Below, one piece after another: positions 32,965-40,634 of a stretch of DNA of 47,073 bases. The stretch spans positions 1 through 47,073 of the forward strand of contig JAILIO010000030.1 of NCBI GenBank assembly GCA_024695225.1, in the 5' to 3' direction. Source of the DNA: Lachnospiraceae bacterium. GTDB lineage: Bacteria; Bacillota; Clostridia; Lachnospirales; Lachnospiraceae. How positions within the stretch are numbered: the stretch's first letter is position 1; each line of letters begins with the position of its first letter. The translations under genes were made by a program, and so were the position numbers. A model generated the notes under the pieces. It saw nothing but the letters and a program-made list of their open reading frames with translations. It was not told the DNA's origin and did not search any database.

Positions 32965-33276
32965 TCAAAGGAGATATGTGGGTATATCGCAGATAAGATT
33001 TGACATGACCCTTACAGTCTCAGGCATGGGGATCATAACGCCGGTATTTACAACAGGCTGCTCCTCTGAAACGGGAGCTTTTTTAGCCTTTCCTGCGGTA
33101 TCTGCCGCCGTCTTTTTAACTGCTGCCTTCCCGGATGCTTTTGCGGAAGCCCCGGCTGCAGGCTTTGACGCTGCCTTTGCTGCAACCGCCTTTGCAGCAG
33201 GCTTTGCGCTCTCTGATGCGGTCTTTTTGCTTTTGGATCCCGAAACCCTCTTTATGCTTTCCTTTCCTACTGACAT
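32965..33276 (-). CDS. Small Lys/Ala-rich protein paired with the ParA-like ATPase
   Basis: A 103-residue protein. It begins MSVGKESIKRVSGSKSKK, continues with a histone-H1-like stretch of KAAxK and SKPAAG units (residues about 20-70), and ends with a hydrophobic segment (VMIPMPETVRVMSNLICDI). The start at 33276 is set by AAAGGAGGT 9 nt upstream and overlaps the ParA-like gene by 10 nt, so the pair is translationally coupled. A basic N-terminus is the usual form of ParA-activating partners, and Lys/Ala tracts also bind DNA. It belongs to no family I can name; a role as adaptor between ParA and a cargo is inference. Confidence 0.7.
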   Translation of the reverse strand: MSVGKESIKRVSGSKSKKTASESAKPAAKAVAAKAASKPAAGASAKASGKAAVKKTAADTAGKAKKAPVSEEQPVVNTGVMIPMPETVRVMSNLICDIPTYLL

Positions 33277-34052
33277 AATCCATCTACCTCCTTTGCAAGC
33301 TGCATGTATTCCTTTGCGCTTCTTGATGATCTTTTGTATTTTACAACAGTGCTGCTGGCGTCCTGCGCCCACTCCACAGAACTGTCCACATGGATCACAC
33401 TTTCAAACACATGGATCTCATCCAGTTCTGAAAGAGTCTCGCGCATCTGTTTGTAATAATTTTTTCTCTCATCCGCCTTTGTGACCACGATGCCCAGTAT
33501 ATCCAGTCCGGGAGCGATCTCCTGCACTCTTCCTATGAAATCGGTCATATTCGCCAGCCCGAAAAGTCCCCAGGGCGTGGCTTCCACCGGGATCATCACC
33601 CGGTCTGACGCAATGAGTATGTTCATCACCCAATTCCCCAAAGTGGGTGGCGCATCTATCAGTATATAATCGTAATCGCCGCTGTCCTTCACTTTCTTAA
33701 GCAGCCTTGAGAGCAAAAATTCCCGTCTGATCTTCGTAAAAAGATCCATTTCTATGGATGTCAAAAGAGTGGATGCAGGGATCACGTCTATATTTTCGTC
33801 ATCTGTCTTTCTTATGTATGAGGAAAGATCCTCTTCTTTTACGATTGCTTCGTAAACTGTCCTTCCGCTCTCTGCAAACTCAAGCACATCGTCCTCACCG
33901 AAGAAAGAAAGCGTGAGGTTCATCTGCATATCCCCGTCTATCAGCAGGACTTTTCTGCCCATAAGCGACAGAGCGGAGCCTGTGTTTGCGCAGGTTGTGG
34001 TCTTTCCGCTGCCCCCTTTATTGTTGGCAAAACAGATAACGCAGGTTCCCAT
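33267..34052 (-). CDS. ParA/McdA-like partition ATPase at the end of the BMC operon
   Basis: A 261-residue ParA-family ATPase. The deviant Walker A (FANNKGGSGKTTTCAN, with the signature lysine), A' motif (LLIDGDMQMNLT) and Walker B (YILIDAPPTLGNW) are intact, so ATP-dependent dimerisation and DNA binding are expected. There is no N-terminal DNA-binding domain, as in small ParAs and McdA. GGAGGT precedes the ATG, which lies 1 nt after the DeoR stop. No parB is near. Gene order ties it to the microcompartment operon; McdA-type ATPases position carboxysomes and have been noted near other compartments. Confidence 0.88.
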   Translation of the reverse strand: MGTCVICFANNKGGSGKTTTCANTGSALSLMGRKVLLIDGDMQMNLTLSFFGEDDVLEFAESGRTVYEAIVKEEDLSSYIRKTDDENIDVIPASTLLTSIEMDLFTKIRREFLLSRLLKKVKDSGDYDYILIDAPPTLGNWVMNILIASDRVMIPVEATPWGLFGLANMTDFIGRVQEIAPGLDILGIVVTKADERKNYYKQMRETLSELDEIHVFESVIHVDSSVEWAQDASSTVVKYKRSSRSAKEYMQLAKEVDGLCQ

Positions 34053-34053
34053 A

Positions 34054-34833
34054 TCACTTAACCTCCGGACAGACAACCCTGATCCTGTATCTGTCAAAGA
34101 GTTCCATCCACATATCGCCGGGCTTCTGATCGGTCACAATAGTGTCCAGTTCTTTCAGATCGCACACCTTTGAAAAACCGATGCTGTTAAATTTTGAGGA
34201 ATCCGCAGTGAGTATCCTGGTCCTGGAGGAATACATCATTGCCAGTTTTGTCTCGGCAAAAAATGCATTGCCCTCCGTGATACCACGTTTGGGATCTATT
34301 CCTTTACAGGAAAAAAATGACTTCTCCACGTTGTAGGAGGAAATGCCGTCTATGGACTGGGGCCCCACCAGAGCAAGATACCCCCCTTTAAGTGTGCCTC
34401 CGGAGGAGATCACATTCCAGCCCTCTATATCCGAGAGTTCAAGCAGTATCTCTATGGAGTTTGTCACGATCGTCAGGTCTTTCTTTTTATTTTTAAGCGC
34501 CTTTGCGATGAATACCGCTGTGGAACTGGCATCCAGCATGAGGAAGTCTCCGTCTTCAACCATGTCTGCCACCAGGCGCGCTATGATCTGTTTTCCGGGA
34601 ATATTTCTCTTCCTTCTGACATTAAAAGGAAGATCGAGATCTATGTTCAATCCTTCATTGACAATAGCGCCGCCATAGCTCTTCTTTGCAATGCCGTCTT
34701 TGTCCAGACGCTCCAGGTCTCTTCTGATGGTCTCTTCAGAGACCTTAAAGGTGGTGGCCAGATCGCTGACGACCACCCGCCTGTCTTCCTGGAGCTTTTC
34801 AATGATCCGGTTTCTGCGTTCTATCGCAAGCAT
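34054..34833 (-). CDS. DeoR-family transcriptional regulator
   Basis: A 259-residue repressor: N-terminal winged HTH (RRNRIIEKLQEDRRVVVSDLA, VSEETIRRDLERLDKDG) and a DeoRC sugar-phosphate sensing domain (LMLDASSTAVFIAKAL, TNSIEILLEL, GGTLKGGYLALVG, CKGIDPKRGITEG). DeoR proteins respond to phosphorylated sugars, and FucR of the fucose pathway belongs here, which fits a fuculose-phosphate-type aldolase operon. The upstream TTG start was not used; AGGAGAAGGAG lies 11-18 nt before ATG at 34833. It sits between pduT and the ParA-like gene in one run of genes. Confidence 0.88.
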   Translation of the reverse strand: MLAIERRNRIIEKLQEDRRVVVSDLATTFKVSEETIRRDLERLDKDGIAKKSYGGAIVNEGLNIDLDLPFNVRRKRNIPGKQIIARLVADMVEDGDFLMLDASSTAVFIAKALKNKKKDLTIVTNSIEILLELSDIEGWNVISSGGTLKGGYLALVGPQSIDGISSYNVEKSFFSCKGIDPKRGITEGNAFFAETKLAMMYSSRTRILTADSSKFNSIGFSKVCDLKELDTIVTDQKPGDMWMELFDRYRIRVVCPEVK

Positions 34834-34874
34834 CCGGTCGCTGCTCCTTCTCCTTATACGTCCTGCGCTCTGTA

Positions 34875-35423
34875 TCAAAGCACCGACCTTATTATCTGAG
34901 GATCAGGGTTTGGTATGACGGTGCTGTCCAAGTACATCCCCCCGTCCTGGATCTGGGTTTTGGCCTTATTTATGGCTTCCGTACAGGCCGCTACCTCACC
35001 GGTTATCACAAAAAATGATTTTCCGCACATGCCCTTTGCGATCCTGAGTTCGATCAGATCCACAATTGCAGTCTTTGCAGCCATATCAGCCGCCACGATG
35101 GCAGAAGCCGCATCGTATGTCTCGAATATTCCGAGAGCATTCACTTCCTTTACGTCAGATGAGCCATATATGGCAGGGAATATGGATTCGTGGGGATTCC
35201 CAAGCACAAAACTGTCTATGCAGTGTCCTCCCGGATCCCTTACAGCGCTTTCCACCGCAGTGTTTACGGCGCTGAGATTTCCTGCGATAAGGGCAATGTA
35301 TTTGCCCGGGCACACGGTCTGGGCCTCCAAAAGCTGTACCTCCGCAGTCTTCACCATCCTGTCCGCGGCCAGGATCCCCGAGGGTGTGGTATTAAATTCT
35401 ATGAGACCAATGGCTCTGTTCAT
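34875..35423 (-). CDS. pduT: PduT-like tandem-BMC trimeric shell protein
   Basis: A 182-residue protein with two BMC domains (residues 3-80 and 95-175). Cys38, in AQTVCPGKYIALIAG, is at the position that binds a [4Fe-4S] cluster at the trimer pore in PduT, so electron passage across the shell is plausible. The second domain has KGMCGKSFFVITGEVAACTEA. It lies 174 nt downstream of pduS, the proposed electron-transfer partner; a separate promoter in the AT-rich gap is possible but not clear. Confidence 0.9.
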   Translation of the reverse strand: MNRAIGLIEFNTTPSGILAADRMVKTAEVQLLEAQTVCPGKYIALIAGNLSAVNTAVESAVRDPGGHCIDSFVLGNPHESIFPAIYGSSDVKEVNALGIFETYDAASAIVAADMAAKTAIVDLIELRIAKGMCGKSFFVITGEVAACTEAINKAKTQIQDGGMYLDSTVIPNPDPQIIRSVL

Positions 35424-35597
35424 CTCTTTTTCCCTTTATAAATTCGAAGTCTGTATTTTCGGATCTTCTGTTTTTAAACTATTCTTTCGAACTATATATT
35501 ATCAAAACGTATTCCAAACCTTTTGTTGTCATACTTTGTAATTTCACACTTATGGATTTTCATATTTATGGCTCTTGGCCTGATCACTTTCCAGCTG

Positions 35598-36926
35598 TCA
35601 TCTGTCCTCGATCACCACATGGGACTGTGTCACTTCAGAGACCACCCCGTCAATGGAAGCGTGAATGGGAACGGAAAGACCCTGTCCGGGTTCCGCCACC
35701 TTCTGTCCTCTCCTGACTCTGTCTCCTGTCTTCACACAGGCAACCGCCGGCGCGCCTATATGCTGGCTCAGTCTGATCACCACCCGGCCTGACTTCTGAA
35801 CACTTTCATCCATGGGGGCAGGGAGATCGTAATCCGTGAGCCCCAGTCTTGCAGTCAGCCTTCCTTCCTGAGCTCTCCTGTATTCCCTGTCCTGATTTAC
35901 GGGGCGGGGTTTGATGCCTTTCTCGGGTTTGATCCCGTTGCTCCTGAGCCCGTTCTTGCAGGCAGCTATCAGTGTCCTGGGGGAAAGCCCCTGGGGACAG
36001 GCATACAATTCGCAGGTCCCACAGGATGAGCAGAAAAATGTGTCCATAAACACGCTGGTATCCTGAACATCCATATTGGCTGCGCTTCTCATAAATTTGT
36101 GAGGTTCTATGGGATGTCCCAGCAGATAACGGGGACACATATCCGTACAGGTCCTGCACTGACAGCACACGGACGCGGCCCTCTTCATATCTATGGCCAC
36201 CCCCGCAGTCATCTTAAGGATAAGCTTGTGATCCGAAGGCAGGATAAGTAAAGCATTGGTGGTCTTTGTCACAGGATCCTCCGGTTTTCCGATCCGTCCC
36301 ATCATGGGACCGCCAACCAGATACACCGGATCTTTGGTGGTGATGTTTCCTGCCCTGGACACCACATCGGAAAGCTTCATGCCAAGGGGAACTCTCACCG
36401 TCACCGGGTGTTCCACCTCGCCCACCACAGTCACCAGTTTGTCTACAACCGGCGTCTTTTCCTGCATGGCCCTGTATACGTTGTAGACCGTTTCCACGTT
36501 GAATACCACAACGCCCTGCTCAATGGGGAGACCTCCGGGGTTTACCACCCTTCCGGTGGTCTCGTAAATAAGGACCACCTCGTCACCCTGAGGATAAGCT
36601 CCGGGAAGCTTGTGTACGGACAATTTGGGATACCGGCCTATGCATCCCTCCACACATCTGAGGGTCTCTTTGTAATCAGCCTTTATCCCTATTATGCCCC
36701 GCTCAGCCCCGAGAGTATCGGCAATGAGACTGAAGGTGCCCAGTATCTCATCTGCGTGAACTGCCAAAAGCTGCCTGTGGAGTTTGAGCAGAGGCTCGCA
36801 CTCCGCGCAGTTCAGCAAAATCGTGTCAGCACGGCTGTCCAGTTTGGCATATGTGGGGAATCCGGCTCCGCCGGCGCCCACTACGCCATTCTCTTTGATT
36901 ATATTTGTCAGTTCTTTTATATCCAT
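35598..36926 (-). CDS. pduS: PduS-like RnfC-type flavin/iron-sulfur protein
   Basis: A 442-residue protein. An RnfC/Nqo1-like nucleotide-binding start (VVGAGGAGFPTYAKL, LLNCAECEPLLKLH), an SLBB domain (about 160-215), then two [4Fe-4S] ferredoxin motifs (CCQCRTCTDMCP and CSSCGTCELYACP) and a C-terminal barrel-sandwich domain (GDRVRRGQKVAEP). PduS reduces cobalamin in B12-dependent compartments. There is no B12 enzyme here, so it more likely recycles NADH or moves electrons with PduT. The start overlaps the pduN stop by 1 nt (TAATG). Confidence 0.92.
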   Translation of the reverse strand: MDIKELTNIIKENGVVGAGGAGFPTYAKLDSRADTILLNCAECEPLLKLHRQLLAVHADEILGTFSLIADTLGAERGIIGIKADYKETLRCVEGCIGRYPKLSVHKLPGAYPQGDEVVLIYETTGRVVNPGGLPIEQGVVVFNVETVYNVYRAMQEKTPVVDKLVTVVGEVEHPVTVRVPLGMKLSDVVSRAGNITTKDPVYLVGGPMMGRIGKPEDPVTKTTNALLILPSDHKLILKMTAGVAIDMKRAASVCCQCRTCTDMCPRYLLGHPIEPHKFMRSAANMDVQDTSVFMDTFFCSSCGTCELYACPQGLSPRTLIAACKNGLRSNGIKPEKGIKPRPVNQDREYRRAQEGRLTARLGLTDYDLPAPMDESVQKSGRVVIRLSQHIGAPAVACVKTGDRVRRGQKVAEPGQGLSVPIHASIDGVVSEVTQSHVVIEDR

Positions 36927-37204
36927 TATTTAAGCCTTGTCAGGAATTCGTTTTCTTCATCAACGATTCCCACTATTGCCGCATCCACCGGCGAATCGCC
37001 GGAGCCGGACCCGATCCTGGCTGAGCTGCCTGTTGCCACCAGCACAGTCTCTCCTATTCCGGCTCCTATATTATCGATCGCAACCAGACATCCCGAGTTC
37101 ATCTTCATGATGGGAAGTGGTTCCACGATCATGAATTTATTACCCACAAGGTTCTGGCTCTTTCTGGTTGATATAAGGCTTCCTATAACTTTTCCGACGA
37201 TCAT
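36926..37204 (-). CDS. pduN: EutN/CcmL-family vertex protein (BMC-P)
   Basis: A 92-residue pentamer-forming vertex protein: MIVGKVIGSLISTRKSQNLVG, MIVEPLP, LVAIDNIGAGIGETVLVATGSSAR and the end DAAIVGIVDE. Pentamers cap the vertices of the microcompartment. Length is standard. It sits between pduL and pduS with tight spacing (19 nt and a 1-nt overlap). Confidence 0.95.
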   Translation of the reverse strand: MIVGKVIGSLISTRKSQNLVGNKFMIVEPLPIMKMNSGCLVAIDNIGAGIGETVLVATGSSARIGSGSGDSPVDAAIVGIVDEENEFLTRLK

Positions 37205-37223
37205 TTAAGATTTCTCCTGAAAC

Positions 37224-37883
37224 TCAGCCGCAGATACTGTTATTTACGATCACACAGGTATCACCCTGCTTTATGCCTGCCGCATTGGCTTCGTCCGTGT
37301 CTATATGCATCTCCAGAGTAAACTCCGGGCTGACACGGATCTTGCATTTGTTGAACACTGTGCCTCGTTCGTTTTCAACTCTCACCGAAACATAGTCGCC
37401 ATCGTGGACGCCTGCCGCCTGAGCGTCTGCAGGAGACATGTGTATGTGACGCGCAGCCACGATACAGCCTTCCTTCAGATAAAGCGCTCCCTTAGGTCCA
37501 ACAAGTGCTATAGGGGCTGACCCTGCAGTATCTCCCGACTCCCGCAGCGGCGCTTTGACCCCGAGTTTTATGGCATCTGTTGCCGAGATCTCCACCTGGG
37601 AAGTTTTTCTCACAGGTCCCAGGATCCTGACATTCTCTATGGCTCTCAGTTTCAGGCCTACGATGGTGACCATTTCGTTTGACGCGAACTGACCACCCAT
37701 CAGGTCTTTTTTCTTGGTGAGCTGATAACCCGGGCCATAAAGCACTTCCAGATCACTCTGGGTCAGATGGATATGCCTTGCCGATACACCGATCGGCACG
37801 ACATATCCGCTGCTCTGCTCAGATGCCTCCGATATCGTCTCCGCGACGAGCCTTGTAATAAGTTCTATCTCATCTCTGTTCAA
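37224..37883 (-). CDS. pduL: Phosphate propanoyltransferase PduL
   Basis: A 219-residue PduL with two PTAC domains, each with zinc-binding histidines (VGVSARHIHL-type VSARHIHLTQ, and AARHIHMSPADA). It converts propionyl-CoA to propionyl-phosphate and frees CoA inside the shell. The first 22 residues (MNRDEIELITRLVAETISEA) form an amphipathic helix of the encapsulation-peptide kind, followed by a short linker. No propionate kinase is in the window, so ATP would be made by an unlinked kinase. Confidence 0.94.
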   Translation of the reverse strand: MNRDEIELITRLVAETISEASEQSSGYVVPIGVSARHIHLTQSDLEVLYGPGYQLTKKKDLMGGQFASNEMVTIVGLKLRAIENVRILGPVRKTSQVEISATDAIKLGVKAPLRESGDTAGSAPIALVGPKGALYLKEGCIVAARHIHMSPADAQAAGVHDGDYVSVRVENERGTVFNKCKIRVSPEFTLEMHIDTDEANAAGIKQGDTCVIVNNSICG

Positions 37884-37898
37884 GACTTATGCCCCTTT

Positions 37899-38177
37899 TT
37901 ATTTTACCTTCGGAAGGATCATTTCCACATCATTGTGAGGACGAGGAATAACGTGCTGTGCCACCAGCTCTCCAAGCCTTCCTGCTGCCTCTCCGCCTGC
38001 CTCAACTGCTGACTTGACTGCGCCCACATCTCCGCGGACCATAACGGTCACCAGTCCGGAACCGATCTTCTCTGAGCCGATGAGCGTGACATTAGCTGCC
38101 TTGCACATCTGGTCAGCCGCCTCGATAGATGCGACAAGTCCTCTGGTCTCAACCAATCCTAAAGCTTCCTGTGTCAT
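37899..38177 (-). CDS. BMC hexamer shell protein (PduA/EutM type)
   Basis: A 92-residue single-BMC protein: [45 protein letters not shown] and [10 protein letters not shown] are the standard BMC-H signatures. Hexamers tile the facets; the pore loop reads KIGSG. It is very close in sequence to the BMC protein at 38717-38992, suggesting duplication within the operon. A good AGGAGG site precedes the ATG. Confidence 0.95.
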   Translation of the reverse strand: MTQEALGLVETRGLVASIEAADQMCKAANVTLIGSEKIGSGLVTVMVRGDVGAVKSAVEAGGEAAGRLGELVAQHVIPRPHNDVEMILPKVK

Positions 38178-38306
38178 AGTTTTTTCCTCCTTAAACTAAA
38201 TCTGATCGTTCATGAATGTCTCTATATCTCTCACGGTCATTCCGTGTCCAGATATCACTGTGTGTCCTGACCCTGTCCTCACCGGAGCAGGATCCCTTTC
38301 CCAGAA

Positions 38307-38687
38307 CTATACTGTGTACAGATAGCTCTGATCCTGATCGCCATCGGACTCTTCTCCTGAACTTCCCTTGTTCCCGGAATCTGCCAGGTATTCCTTCCAC
38401 TGTTTTTCCCAGCGGCTGCGGCTGACCTTCACAAGCTTTGCGATCTCATCGTGGGGATTTGCCATAACTCCGGTGGATACCGGCTTCTTCACCGCCTTTG
38501 ACGCCGCATTTTCGATGGCCTCAGTACAGGCCGCCACCTCACCGCTTATGATAATAGTCACAAGCCTGCCGCCCAGTTTCCGTTCCCAGCTTTCAAAACT
38601 GACCCCGGCTGTTTTCAGCATTATATCCAATGCATCAACGGCGGCTGTCACACCCGTTATTTCCAGAAATCCGTATGCTCTGTCCAT
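38307..38687 (-). CDS. BMC shell protein with charged C-terminal extension
   Basis: A 126-residue protein. Residues 1-88 are one divergent BMC domain (AYGFLEITGVTAAVDALDIM, GGRLVTIIISGEVAACTEAI, ANPHDEIAKL). About 38 extra residues follow: a basic-aromatic helix (SRSRWEKQWKEYLADSG) and an acidic tail ending SYLYTV. Extended BMC proteins such as PduK or EutK carry other domains at this place, but I do not see a metal site or HTH. The extension could bind cargo or an outside partner. A 129-nt untranslated gap follows before the next BMC gene. Confidence 0.85.
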   Translation of the reverse strand: MDRAYGFLEITGVTAAVDALDIMLKTAGVSFESWERKLGGRLVTIIISGEVAACTEAIENAASKAVKKPVSTGVMANPHDEIAKLVKVSRSRWEKQWKEYLADSGNKGSSGEESDGDQDQSYLYTV

Positions 38688-38716
38688 TTAAAAGTCCCTG
38701 TTCCTTATCAATTTAC

Positions 38717-38992
38717 TTATACTGTGGGAAGTATCTTTTCAACGTCTTCATGAGGCCTGGGTATCACATGGGATGCCACCAGCTCTCCCAGCCTGGATGC
38801 ATTGGATGCCCCTGCTTCAACAGAAGCCTTGACAGCTCCCACATCGCCTCTCACCATGACAGTCACCAGTCCGGAACCTATCTTCTCGGTTCCGATGAGT
38901 CTGACCTCTGCGGCCTTTGTCATGGCATCGGCTGCCTCAACTGCTGCAGTCAATCCCCTGGTTTCGATCAAACCTAAAGCTTCGTATGACAT
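38717..38992 (-). CDS. BMC hexamer shell protein (PduA/EutM type)
   Basis: A 91-residue single-BMC protein: [65 protein letters not shown] lies 9 nt before ATG at 38992, so the 7-residue-longer ORF-track start is not used. It is a close paralogue of the protein at 37899-38177. Confidence 0.95.
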   Translation of the reverse strand: MSYEALGLIETRGLTAAVEAADAMTKAAEVRLIGTEKIGSGLVTVMVRGDVGAVKASVEAGASNASRLGELVASHVIPRPHEDVEKILPTV

Positions 38993-39009
38993 AATTTTCC
39001 TCCGTTTCC

Positions 39010-39327
39010 TCACCGCTTATCAAAAGCGGAGATCTTCAACATCTTCACTGTATCATCCGTCGGGCTCGGGATAATGAACTTCTGTACCCAGCCCGTCATG
39101 GCTTCCGCTTTCCTGACTGCAGCATCCATGGCCTCTGTCACATCCGCCACACTTCCCCTGAATTTCACCATCACCAGAAGGGGAACGGGAAGTTCGTCAG
39201 GATTCTTGGGTTTATTTTTGTCGAAGGGTTCAAGCCATACATTCCCTGCTTTGCAGCCTGCATCAGCACACATAAAGGCAGTCACAAGGCCGTAAACCTC
39301 CAACATTCCAACCGCTTCGTTGTTCAT
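39010..39327 (-). CDS. Divergent BMC shell protein
   Basis: A 105-residue BMC protein ([21 protein letters not shown], then [21 protein letters not shown] and [14 protein letters not shown]). A proline/lysine-rich insertion ([14 protein letters not shown]) replaces the usual short turn before the second strand, and the GSG pore motif is absent. It may make hexamers with a different pore. It starts 1 nt after the alcohol dehydrogenase stop. Confidence 0.88.
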   Translation of the reverse strand: MNNEAVGMLEVYGLVTAFMCADAGCKAGNVWLEPFDKNKPKNPDELPVPLLVMVKFRGSVADVTEAMDAAVRKAEAMTGWVQKFIIPSPTDDTVKMLKISAFDKR

Positions 39328-39328
39328 A

Positions 39329-40549
39329 TCAGTTTCCGTTTGCCATCACGGCTATCTTAAGGCCCTTCTGAGAAAGGTTCATCTCCAGAGCCTCATTTAT
39401 CTGTTCAAGGGGATACTTGTGGGTGATGAGCTCAGTCACCGGAAGCCCTATGGCCTTTGCTCTCTTCAGGAACTCAAAGGTGTTCACATAATCTCTCAGC
39501 GTGTATACCCATGAGCCCACAAGGGTTATCTCCTTGGAGCACATATCAAAATGAGGGTTGATGGTGGCATCTCCGCCGTTTACGAAGAATCCAAGTTCGC
39601 AAAGCCCGCCGCCGTTCCTTATGAACTTGTAGATATTGCTGTGGGCCTTGGGATTGCCGGTACACTGGAATGCGAAGTCTGCCAGATGTCCGCCGAATGC
39701 GTTCTTCACCCCGGCAGTCAGTTCTTCGATGCCGTTGGGATAATCCGCAAAGTTAACTGTGTTGTCTGCTCCGAGCCTCTTTGCAAAATCAAGTCTTGCG
39801 GGATTTCCGTCCACAGCCACTATGTTGTTCACGCCCATGGTGCGGAGAACAGCTATGCACAGGAGGCCTATGGGGCCGCAGCCCTGCACGCACACGCGGC
39901 TGGCAAATCTCAGGATGCCTGTGGATTTTGCTCTCTCAACAGCGTGAATGAGAACTGCTGCGGGTTCGATCAGTATCCTGGAATCCAGATCCATGTCGCT
40001 TACGTTAAATATGGTGGATCCCTTTCTCACGAAGATGTAATCCGAGAACCATCCGTTCAGATGATTGTCATCGTCAGGCAAAAGCCCGTATACATCTGCA
40101 TCGCCGACATTCTGTTTGTTGAGATCATAAACCGTTATCTCCGGATCGTCGTGGAAGATCATGCAAGTGACAACCTTATCGCCTATATGCAGATCTTTTC
40201 CGGCGCTGTCCTTTTTAACATCCTTTCCCATGGCCACTATGGTTCCCGTGCCCTCATGTCCGAGAGCCACGGGGATGAGTCCGAAGGGATCTCTGGAATA
40301 CTCATGGGCATCCGTTCCGCAGACCCCGCAGCCTTCAACCTTAACCAGGATATCTCCATCTCCAACGGGAGGTATGGGATACTCCTTTACATCGAAGTGC
40401 TTAAGGGATGTAAGGAAAGCAACATGAGCGGTTTTCGGTATGCTTCCGGCTGTGGGAGCTGCGGCAGGTTGTGAATATGAACCCACACTGCCGTCAGACA
40501 TTGCCGACAATACCTGTTTTACGATTTCTTCAATATTTGACTGATCCAT
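39329..40549 (-). CDS. Zinc-dependent alcohol dehydrogenase with encapsulation peptide
   Basis: A 406-residue medium-chain dehydrogenase. Catalytic-zinc ligands are in VEGCGVCGTDAHEYS and LGHEGTG; the Rossmann start is VCVQGCGPIGLLCIAVLR. The usual four structural-zinc cysteines are not evident after GDKVVTC. The first 18 residues (MDQSNIEEIVKQVLSAMS) are an amphipathic encapsulation peptide joined by an Ala/Pro/Ser linker, so it should be cargo of the shell. It probably reduces propionaldehyde to propanol, regenerating NAD+ for PduP; reduction of lactaldehyde is an alternative. Many compartments use an iron-type dehydrogenase instead. Confidence 0.9.
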   Translation of the reverse strand: MDQSNIEEIVKQVLSAMSDGSVGSYSQPAAAPTAGSIPKTAHVAFLTSLKHFDVKEYPIPPVGDGDILVKVEGCGVCGTDAHEYSRDPFGLIPVALGHEGTGTIVAMGKDVKKDSAGKDLHIGDKVVTCMIFHDDPEITVYDLNKQNVGDADVYGLLPDDDNHLNGWFSDYIFVRKGSTIFNVSDMDLDSRILIEPAAVLIHAVERAKSTGILRFASRVCVQGCGPIGLLCIAVLRTMGVNNIVAVDGNPARLDFAKRLGADNTVNFADYPNGIEELTAGVKNAFGGHLADFAFQCTGNPKAHSNIYKFIRNGGGLCELGFFVNGGDATINPHFDMCSKEITLVGSWVYTLRDYVNTFEFLKRAKAIGLPVTELITHKYPLEQINEALEMNLSQKGLKIAVMANGN

Positions 40550-40634
40550 TTATTTTTCCTTTCTGCAGTTTTGCCTTTCGGTGATCTTCTCCCGTTTCAG
40601 GTCCGGGATCCAACCGCCTCAGCAGGAAAACATA

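Noticed and set aside
38191-38400. 69-codon minus-strand ORF between BMC genes
   Set aside because: Overlaps the end of the extended BMC gene in another frame, is Arg/Ser-rich and lacks a ribosome binding site.
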